A DNA stretch of 64,000 bases from Bacteroidales bacterium. GTDB taxonomy: Bacteria; Bacteroidota; Bacteroidia; Bacteroidales; F082. The position numbers were made by a program, and so were the translations under genes. Below the pieces are notes generated by a model. It did no database searches and had not been told where the DNA came from. It was given only the letters and a program-made list of their open reading frames with translations. Shown here piece after piece: positions 36,475-42,317 of the stretch (positions are counted from its first letter, which is position 1; every line of letters starts with the position of its first letter). The DNA lies in the NCBI GenBank assembly GCA_017616735.1, contig JAFZXP010000010.1, positions 1 through 64,000 on the forward strand, given 5' to 3'.

Positions 36475-36560
36475 AGCCATTAGCCGATAGCCATTAGCCA
36501 TTAGTTTTATGACTTCTGACTAATTGCTAATGGCTAATAGCTAATACCTAATGGCTAAAC
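36475..36560. repeat. Inverted pair of GCCATTA heptad arrays
   Basis: Left arm 36475-36505 (AGCCATT-type copies), right arm 36521-36558 (AATGGCT-type copies), able to form a hairpin with a loop of about 15 bases. It fills the der-S4 gene gap. Confidence 0.88.
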
Positions 36561-36561
36561 T

Positions 36562-36945
36562 ATGGACAACGAAGAGTTAAGAATCGATAAATGGCTTTGG
36601 TGCGCGAGACTTTTTAAGACCCGCACTTTAGCTGCAGATGCTTGCAAAGGCGGCAAGGTGAAGGTCAGCGAGGTCTCGATGAAACCATCGCACGATGTGA
36701 AAGTCGGCGAAGTCATCGGCGTGCAGCTGGGGCAGCTTCATAAAGTGGTGGAGGTGCTGAGCATCCCGAAGAGCCGAGTATCGCCAAAAGACGTGCCGAA
36801 CATCTACGCCGACCGCACACCAACGGAGGAGTACGAACGTATCGAATTCATGCACGCTTACAAGGCGGAATATCGCGACCGTGGCGCCGGTCGACCCACC
36901 AAAAAAGACCGCCGCATTCTTGACAAACTGAAAGGAGAAGATTAA
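36562..36945 (+). CDS. S4-domain RNA-binding protein (Hsp15/HslR-like)
   Basis: 127 residues. The S4 domain is at the N-terminus (LRIDKWLWCARLFKTRTLA, VKVSEVSMKPSHDVKVGEVI), then a basic tail (DRGAGRPTKKDRRILDKLKG), the layout of Hsp15, which binds stalled 50S subunits carrying peptidyl-tRNA. It sits between der and queA, in a run of translation-linked genes. Its 3' end carries an AAAGGAG that serves as the Shine-Dalgarno for queA, 2 bases downstream. Confidence 0.9.
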   Translation: MDNEELRIDKWLWCARLFKTRTLAADACKGGKVKVSEVSMKPSHDVKVGEVIGVQLGQLHKVVEVLSIPKSRVSPKDVPNIYADRTPTEEYERIEFMHAYKAEYRDRGAGRPTKKDRRILDKLKGED

Positions 36946-36947
36946 AA

Positions 36948-38204
36948 TTGATATCAAACGTTCAAAATATAAATATTGCCGAGTACGATTACCCGCTGCC
37001 GGATGAGAGAATTGCGAAGTATCCGCTCAAGGAGAGAGATGCCTCGAAATTACTGATTTATAATGGTTCATGCAACAACGTAGAGACGCGCCATGGCACG
37101 TCTCTACAAGAGGACCATTTTAGAAACATTGGGCAGTATTTACCGCCGAAATCCGTTTTGGTTTTCAACGAAACCAAGGTGGTTCGCGCGAGATTGCAGT
37201 TTGTGAAAGATTCGGGGGCCGCCATCGAGGTGTTTTGTTTGGAACCGATTACCGGCAATGGCGACTACCAGTTGGCGTTTTCGGCGGGTTCGCCGGTTGA
37301 GTGGCACTGCCTGGTTGGCAACTCGCGCCGTTGGAAAGACGGATTGCTAACTATGCCATTGAATATCAAAGGCAACAATGTGGTTTTGAAAGCCGAGCGC
37401 ATAGAAAAAACCGATGCATATTCTGTGGTTCGTTTCTCATGGGAACCGGCAGAAATCAGTTTTGCGGAAGTGCTCGAAACGGCAGGTGAGATTCCGTTGC
37501 CGCCTTATCTTCATCGCGAGGCGGAGCCGAGCGATAGAGACCGCTATCAAACCGTGTTTGCCAAATATGAGGGTTCAGTTGCGGCGCCGACTGCGTCGTT
37601 ACACCTCACCAAACCGTTGATAGCCAAACTGAAAGAGCAGGGACATTCGATTGAAGAAGTGACGCTGCACGTCGGCGCCGGCACATTCCGTCCGGTTGCT
37701 ACCGATACCATCGGCGAGCATGAGATGCACTCAGAATCGATTATTGTGAAAAAGCAATGCATTGAGCATCTGCATGATAACATCGGCAGAACAATCATCC
37801 CTGTCGGCACCACCAGCATGCGCACTATCGAGTCGGTGTATTGGATTGGAGTGATGCTTATTGAACAAGGTTTTGAGGAACGTAATTTGCATGTAAATCA
37901 ATGGTTTCCGTATCAAGATAGAGCAACATTACCATCCGCAAAGGAAAGCCTTGAAGCCATCTTGAAATACCTGGAAATGCATCATCTCGATGCCTTGCAT
38001 GCCACCACGGCCTTGATGATTGCTCCCTCCTGCCCTATCATGATGACGAAGGCGCTTATCACCAACTTCCACCAGCCAAAGAGCACGCTTTTGCTGCTAG
38101 TTTCAGCTTTAATTGGCGACAAATGGAAAGAGGCGTACAAGTTCGCGCTTGATAATGATTTCAGATTTTTGAGCTACGGCGACAGCTGCTTGTTTATTCC
38201 GTAA
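36948..38204 (+). CDS. queA: S-adenosylmethionine:tRNA ribosyltransferase-isomerase
   Basis: Adds the epoxycyclopentane group in queuosine synthesis on tRNA. The 418-residue protein has the family start YDYPLPDERIAKYPL, LVFNETKVVRARL, ASLHLTK, the PVGTTSMRTIES region and the C-terminal TNFHQPKSTLLLLVSA. No ATG precedes the conserved LPDERIA segment; the reading frame begins at a TTG (36948) 8 bases after AAAGGAG, so I call a TTG start. Residues 45-54 (VETRHGTSLQ) are encoded by a 28-base palindromic repeat inserted in frame between LLIYNG and the EDHF segment. Confidence 0.93.
   Translation: MISNVQNINIAEYDYPLPDERIAKYPLKERDASKLLIYNGSCNNVETRHGTSLQEDHFRNIGQYLPPKSVLVFNETKVVRARLQFVKDSGAAIEVFCLEPITGNGDYQLAFSAGSPVEWHCLVGNSRRWKDGLLTMPLNIKGNNVVLKAERIEKTDAYSVVRFSWEPAEISFAEVLETAGEIPLPPYLHREAEPSDRDRYQTVFAKYEGSVAAPTASLHLTKPLIAKLKEQGHSIEEVTLHVGAGTFRPVATDTIGEHEMHSESIIVKKQCIEHLHDNIGRTIIPVGTTSMRTIESVYWIGVMLIEQGFEERNLHVNQWFPYQDRATLPSAKESLEAILKYLEMHHLDALHATTALMIAPSCPIMMTKALITNFHQPKSTLLLLVSALIGDKWKEAYKFALDNDFRFLSYGDSCLFIP
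37080..37107. repeat. 28-base palindrome in frame inside queA
   Basis: Arms GTAGAGACG and CGTCTCTAC around a GCCATGGC core; one mismatch in the whole symmetry. Exactly the same length as the pyrC copy, with a different core. Confidence 0.9.
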
Positions 38205-38285
38205 ATGCAGCCGCTTAAGGTGGTTAAAACAAAGGCGCCCCTCAAAAAAAATGAAGGACGGCTGTTCGCGAATTGAAATTTTTGC

Positions 38286-38293
38286 TATCTTTG
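38286..38293 (+). promoter_or_regulatory. -7 box of the orphan gene at 38418
   Basis: TATCTTTG followed by GC, the commonest form in this window. The predicted start near 38298 gives a leader of about 120 bases that begins with the hairpin at 38302-38370. Confidence 0.6.
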
Positions 38294-38301
38294 CATTTGT
38301 A

Positions 38302-38370
38302 AAACCAAAGACTTGAATTTTGAGACCTTGTATATTACCAGGTATAATCTCAATTTCATGTTTTTGGTTT
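38302..38370 (+). other. Long hairpin at the 5' end of the orphan gene leader
   Basis: 38302-38312 pairs with 38360-38370 (11 pairs, one G-U), 38314-38317 with 38355-38358, 38320-38325 with 38348-38353 (TTGAGA/TCTCAA), and 38331-38334 with 38343-38346. That is about 25 pairs in one rod with an 8-base loop. It lies directly after the -7 box, so it should be transcribed. It could be a leader regulator, a stable small RNA, or an inserted palindrome. Confidence 0.7.
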
Positions 38371-38417
38371 CATAATTAGTTTTAACAATTTTATGCATTT
38401 CTAATTAATTAACATCT

Positions 38418-38954
38418 ATGGAAACCATTGACAATCAGCTTAAAAACAACCTCAATGTAATACCTGATTTCATTGAAACAAATTTAATCAAAACATCACA
38501 CTATTTCAAAATACCCACAAATAATGGCGTGGAGTTTCGAAGTGAAAGAAGAAGTATTATAAAAAACGCTTATAAACTGCTTCTTTCCAAATTAAACGGA
38601 CAAAATTTCATTAAAAACGATTTTTTAGATGAAAATGTATATATCATCTGGAAAGAGAGCTTTCAAAAAGCTTCGAATAACGCCACAAGATTATGGCAAA
38701 CCACATACGCTGTGCTTAAACTGCCTGAAATTATCAAACGTGCCAAGCCTTTTGATGAAAATTACAGATGTTATGACATAAAAGACGGCAATCAAAAGAA
38801 AAATAGATATGTTGAGCTGATAAAACTAAGATACACTTTTAACAGTAAAAAGCGTGATTATATGAATTTTACCATAGAATTGGTTATCGGCAAGAAAGCC
38901 GATGGCAAAAACGTTCAATACAGCCTTGAGTACATAAAAAAAGCGTGTAGTTAA
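38418..38954 (+). CDS. Orphan protein, possibly a BECR-fold nuclease
   Basis: I do not recognise this 178-residue protein with confidence. It is AT-rich compared with its neighbours, has no signal peptide or membrane segment, and is basic and hydrophilic. The C-terminal third (YVELIKLRYTF, then MNFTIELVIGK, then YSLEYIKKA) is reminiscent of the beta-strand pattern of phage and mobile-element barnase/EndoU/colicin/RelE-like (BECR) nuclease domains, but this is a weak impression. The base composition, the hairpin leader and the small RNA candidate antisense to its 3' end suggest a transferred, RNA-regulated gene. The start is an ATG at 38418. Confidence 0.65.
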   Translation: METIDNQLKNNLNVIPDFIETNLIKTSHYFKIPTNNGVEFRSERRSIIKNAYKLLLSKLNGQNFIKNDFLDENVYIIWKESFQKASNNATRLWQTTYAVLKLPEIIKRAKPFDENYRCYDIKDGNQKKNRYVELIKLRYTFNSKKRDYMNFTIELVIGKKADGKNVQYSLEYIKKACS

Positions 38955-39005
38955 TCCTTGCATAAGCCGATCTACACGCTGCAAAAGCCGATCTACGATT
39001 TTCAC
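38936..39005 (-). ncRNA. Candidate small RNA antisense to the orphan gene 3' end
   Basis: On the minus strand a TATCTTTG box (39017-39010) is followed about 25 bases later by an intrinsic terminator: GCGTGTAG (38979-38972), a 21-base loop, CTACACGC (38950-38943) and seven T. In between are two copies of GTAGATCGGCTT spaced 21 bases apart. The predicted RNA is about 70 nt and overlaps the last codons of the orphan gene. No -33 box is evident. Confidence 0.5.
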
Positions 39006-39009
39006 GCTG

Positions 39010-39017
39010 CAAAGATA
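39010..39017 (-). promoter_or_regulatory. -7 box of the candidate small RNA
   Basis: TATCTTTG on the minus strand followed by GCAGCG. No protein gene lies downstream in this direction for several kilobases. Confidence 0.5.
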
Positions 39018-39060
39018 ACAATAATTTCCTTACTTGCAGCCGGTTTTTGAAAAAATTTAA

Positions 39061-39096
39061 TAAAAAACATAGAGCCGCCACAATGTGACGGCTCTA
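39061..39096 (-). terminator. Terminator of the FISUMP lipoprotein gene
   Basis: TAGAGCCG-CACA/TGTG-CGGCTCTA stem (39070-39082 with 39084-39096), followed on the minus strand by a T-rich tract. The outer arms resemble the GTAGAGAC repeat family, so a repeat may have been adopted as terminator. Confidence 0.75.
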
Positions 39097-39139
39097 CAAT
39101 TCATTTACACCTTATCGTTTAAGATGAATATGATAGATT

Positions 39140-40615
39140 CTATTCAGCAGGACGAACGAGGCGCACAGACAGGCCGTAGAAACGGACGTCGTAGTTGTCC
39201 GGGTTCACGACGCTGTTGTAGCTGTACACGTACCAAGCGTTGTTCTCGTCGTAGGCCGAAGAAGACCAGTAGTAGCCGTCGTCGCCAACATCGCTGACAT
39301 CCGTACCGTAGCGGTAGCCCGCAGCCGGCAAGAACACCGCGCCATTAGCTTCCATCGAAGCCCATGCATCAACATCGTATGTGTTATTGTCCCATCCATT
39401 CATATCAGCTGTGAATGAACAACCACCAGGAAGAGTCCAAGTGTCTGGCAACAACACTATGCCATGAATACCATTAACAGTAGCCGAAGCGTATTTTTCG
39501 CCAGCATCAGTACGACTGTTGAACAAATACTGCCACTCATTAGTTGTAAGAGTGCGCCAGTCATTGTAACCGTCGAGTTCTCCTTGGAAGTCTGTGCTCC
39601 ATTGATAATCCTCCCAATTCTCTGATTCATTCAACGGGTCCTTGCCGCTGCCCCATGTGCCCCATCCGAAGAGATCAACCCAATCGCTGGTGTTCCATGA
39701 GCATATTGCATCGTACTGATGTTCGGCAAAACGCCAGCCTTCGCCATCTTTATATTGCAGGTTGCCTGGTGAGAAACACACTTGTTCTGTTGCGCTAACT
39801 GAAAACAAATAGTTATCATGAACAGGCTCACCAATCTCAATTGCGTCTTCGCCTGTGAGATAGTCGTTGGCTTCTATTGTAGGAATAGTTACATGATAGT
39901 CATCGCCATTTATTGTAATAGTACCATTTCGTCCAGACATCGGAAGAAGGATGGCCCATTTTGAGGTCTCATTTTCAGAATACAGTGTGATTTGATTATC
40001 ATGATAGGAAGTCGCCTCTCTGATTTCATGTGTTGCATAATCGATTGTGACATAGGTGTTCATTACATTTTTTAATTCCACAGGGTCACCTGTTTCATCT
40101 GGGAGAGTGAAATTAACCAAAGCACATTGGTTATACATTGTGCATGAATACGATGTAACACCTGTTTCATATACCACATTGGAACGACCGCATGAAAGAA
40201 CAGGGAGGTGGACATCTTGGTCACCTATGTAGAATAAGTATTCTTCATCATTATAATCATACCAATCTACACCACCTATGTAATAAAAATACAAATATTC
40301 TCCCTCAACAGGATCTATAACGCCAGAAAACTTGCCTTCAGAGTCGTCATAATACAACAGGCCGCAAGCCTGATCTTCTGTTTCTGTGCCTACCCAAATA
40401 CCATCATTGTTTCCAAAAGTAACTACTCCAGTACTTGGGTCAACTCCCTTCGATCCATTGTTGACTTTGAGGGTAATGTGCACTTTCTCGCCGAGGTTGT
40501 TTGGCGCCTCTGTGTCGATTTTCTTTTTGCAGGCGGTCCCAAAGATTAAGGTAACTGCAATAATCATGCCAAGGATTGAGTTTCTTGCAATACTAATCAA
40601 ATTAATCTTATTCAT
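39140..40615 (-). CDS. FISUMP-domain lipoprotein
   Basis: 491 residues from the ATG at 40615 (MNKINLISIARN). Lipobox IFGTAC followed by KKK, then a beta-rich fimbrillin-like part (about 40-300; ITLKVNNGSKGVDPSTGVV). The C-terminal domain (about 300-491) carries CFSPGNLQY, FLPAAGYR, GYYWSSS and RLVRP, the pattern of the Fibrobacter succinogenes major paralogous (FISUMP) domain. Related lipoproteins in Bacteroidales are surface-exposed and of unknown function. The frame extends upstream to 40828 through the small gene, without family content. It lies 2 bases downstream of the small exported protein gene. Confidence 0.8.
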   Translation of the reverse strand: MNKINLISIARNSILGMIIAVTLIFGTACKKKIDTEAPNNLGEKVHITLKVNNGSKGVDPSTGVVTFGNNDGIWVGTETEDQACGLLYYDDSEGKFSGVIDPVEGEYLYFYYIGGVDWYDYNDEEYLFYIGDQDVHLPVLSCGRSNVVYETGVTSYSCTMYNQCALVNFTLPDETGDPVELKNVMNTYVTIDYATHEIREATSYHDNQITLYSENETSKWAILLPMSGRNGTITINGDDYHVTIPTIEANDYLTGEDAIEIGEPVHDNYLFSVSATEQVCFSPGNLQYKDGEGWRFAEHQYDAICSWNTSDWVDLFGWGTWGSGKDPLNESENWEDYQWSTDFQGELDGYNDWRTLTTNEWQYLFNSRTDAGEKYASATVNGIHGIVLLPDTWTLPGGCSFTADMNGWDNNTYDVDAWASMEANGAVFLPAAGYRYGTDVSDVGDDGYYWSSSAYDENNAWYVYSYNSVVNPDNYDVRFYGLSVRLVRPAE

Positions 40616-40617
40616 AA

Positions 40618-40881
40618 TCAGTTCTCCTTTTTCTTTAAAAATGCGTAGCCTGCTCCTGCGCTGAGCATAATTAACAGTCCTGTTCCAAGAGGAGCATCTT
40701 GTCCGAAGTTTTGTGCTCCAAATGTTAATGTCCAAGTAGCCACTTCTAAGCGGTTGCCGTTGAAGTTGTCGCTGTCTGGAATAAAATTGTCGTTCTGGGC
40801 TTTTGCCGATGCCGGCACGAGTATGCATGCCAACATCATCACTGAAAGCGCCAAGGCTTTCAATTTTGTTGTTTTTTTCAT
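40618..40881 (-). CDS. Small exported protein with PLGTG-type C-terminal tail
   Basis: 87 residues: signal peptide (about 1-28, PASAKAQ), a short hydrophilic middle (NDNFIPDSDNFNGN), and a C-terminus of APLGTGLLIMLSAGAGYAFL followed by KKKEN. The tail has three parts, a PLG motif, a hydrophobic glycine-rich helix and a basic end, as in C-terminal sorting signals such as PEP-CTERM. Small Bacteroidales proteins with a P-[LI]-G-[ST]-G tail are familiar to me, but I know of no assigned function. Probably cotranscribed with the lipoprotein 2 bases downstream. Confidence 0.7.
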   Translation of the reverse strand: MKKTTKLKALALSVMMLACILVPASAKAQNDNFIPDSDNFNGNRLEVATWTLTFGAQNFGQDAPLGTGLLIMLSAGAGYAFLKKKEN

Positions 40882-40993
40882 TGTTTTAGTTAATTTTTAA
40901 GTTAATGTTATTTTAATCGTTGTTTTCTTTCTCAAAAAAGCGCCGATTCCCAAAACGCCAACCATTAACCAAATTAAAACTATTGAAAACATA

Positions 40994-41290
40994 TAAAAAA
41001 GAAGCGCGGGAATCCGATCACTCGCCTATCCCGCTCTTAAGGCTCTAGCATGCCCACCAATCGAGGATAAGCAAAGCCGAAGCCCACGCTGAAATGCATC
41101 TATATTAATAGGTATCAGGTGACACCCTAATATAAAAACAAATCCCATGGACGTCGCCTATTGCTTTATCGTGCGATTGGTTATGAATTTGCTAGATTCT
41201 AAGAGCCGCAGATAAAACGTTAGATCAACGTCTTTTTCAATATGTCTGTCATCCACCCAACCCAGTCTTACAGGGCTTCGGTGGTTGACG
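40994..41290 (-). ncRNA. ssrS: Structured RNA, likely 6S RNA (Bacteroidales type)
   Basis: The 461-base gap between two genes holds a complete transcription unit. On the minus strand there is a TATTTTTG box (41301-41294) and a terminator hairpin (about 41038-41001) ending in six T. Between them nested complementary segments form one long rod: 41200-41206 with 41033-41039, 41190-41196 with 41044-41050, and 41174-41181 with 41056-41063. The rod is about 175 nt, the size of 6S RNA. The stretches TTGGTGGGCATGCT and AGCCTTAA closely match a segment of E. coli 6S RNA as I recall it. An extra hairpin (CCACC...GGGTGG) precedes the rod. The remaining flanks (40882-40993, 41302-41342) hold nothing I can identify. 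Confidence 0.65.
41001..41038 (-). terminator. Terminator of the 6S-like RNA
   Basis: GAGCGGGA pairs with TCCCGCGCTTC across a 16-18 base loop, followed by six T on the minus strand. Its 5' arm overlaps the base of the 6S-like rod, so the two folds compete. Confidence 0.7.
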
Positions 41291-41293
41291 GCG

Positions 41294-41301
41294 CAAAAAT
41301 A
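41294..41301 (-). promoter_or_regulatory. -7 box of the 6S-like RNA
   Basis: TATTTTTG on the minus strand; a start near 41289 is expected. Confidence 0.55.
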
Positions 41302-41342
41302 CAATAAAAATCAATATGATGGAGAAAAAATAGAATAATTTT

Positions 41343-42317
41343 TTATTTAATCCTATTATAAAGGTAATCAGCGTAGTTTCTTAAAACTGATTTCTTCTCT
41401 TCCGGAACATCAATGCTGTCAAGGTGTTTCAATGAATTGTTGTAATAATCGGTCATCACTCCGTTGACGATTTCACGCACATTGTATTTGGCAAAAATGT
41501 CGAGGACCGCCTGTTGCTTCTTGTCGTCACGGCCCTTTGGCATTGTGAAGTAGCCTTCAAGGAGTTTTTTGTCGTCGGCCGAAGCCAGCTCGAGAGCCTT
41601 CAGATAGAGATAGGTCTTTTTGTTGTCAGCGATATCGCCGCCTGGCATCTTGCCGAAAACTTTAACGTCACCATAGCAGTCGAACAAGTCATCCTGCAAT
41701 TGGAAAGCGATACCGAGGTCGATGCCGAAGTCATAAACCTTCTTCATATTAGCCTCATTGGCGCCCGCCACTATGGCACCAATTTTCAGGACTGAGCCCA
41801 GCAATACTGCGGTCTTAAGGCGAATCATCTCGATATACTCGTCCAATGTGACATCGTCGCGAGTCTCGAAATTCAGGTCGTACTGCTGTCCTTCACACAC
41901 CTCCAAAGCCACCTTGCAGAGTTCCGAAAGCACATCCAGCGAATAGCTTTTACCTGTGCTCAAGGCATATTGGAACGCCTTGATGAGCATGGTGTCGCCC
42001 GAAAGCAGCGCGATATTGGAGTTCCATTTGTGGTAAACGGTCTCCAAACCGCGACGCAAAGGAGCTTCGTCCATTATATCGTCGTGAATCAAGGTGAAGT
42101 TATGGAAAACCTCAGCAGCCACTGCAGGTGTGAGGCACTCGTGAATATCGCCGCCAAACATCTCGCACGAAAGCAGTGCCAATGTAGGACGCATGCGCTT
42201 GCCTTTCTGGCTCATAGTATAGTCGATGGGGGCGTAAAGCTCGCTCGGAGTTCCCATAAAATCTTGATTCTCAATAAATTGAGTTATCAAATTCTGAATA
42301 TTCTCAACAGATGTCAT
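41343..42317 (-). CDS. Polyprenyl diphosphate synthase
   Basis: Trans-isoprenyl diphosphate synthase (geranylgeranyl/octaprenyl or farnesyl type) of 324 residues. The first Asp-rich motif is in LIHDDIMDEAPLRRG and the second in QLQDDLFDCYGD, with GKRMRP near residue 35 for the allylic-diphosphate site. It builds the prenyl chain for quinones or a lipid carrier; chain length cannot be read safely. It overlaps the upstream MMPL gene by 4 bases, so the two are coupled, which hints at a shared lipid theme. Confidence 0.92.
   Translation of the reverse strand: MTSVENIQNLITQFIENQDFMGTPSELYAPIDYTMSQKGKRMRPTLALLSCEMFGGDIHECLTPAVAAEVFHNFTLIHDDIMDEAPLRRGLETVYHKWNSNIALLSGDTMLIKAFQYALSTGKSYSLDVLSELCKVALEVCEGQQYDLNFETRDDVTLDEYIEMIRLKTAVLLGSVLKIGAIVAGANEANMKKVYDFGIDLGIAFQLQDDLFDCYGDVKVFGKMPGGDIADNKKTYLYLKALELASADDKKLLEGYFTMPKGRDDKKQQAVLDIFAKYNVREIVNGVMTDYYNNSLKHLDSIDVPEEKKSVLRNYADYLYNRIK

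Noticed and set aside
38302..39017. Type III toxin-antitoxin system
   Set aside because: No tandem RNA repeat array precedes a terminator upstream of the gene; the protein does not visibly match ToxN. Kept only as an RNA-regulated orphan.
40616..40828. N-terminal extension of the FISUMP lipoprotein
   Set aside because: It would overlap the small exported protein gene in another frame and hide a good signal peptide and lipobox at 40615.
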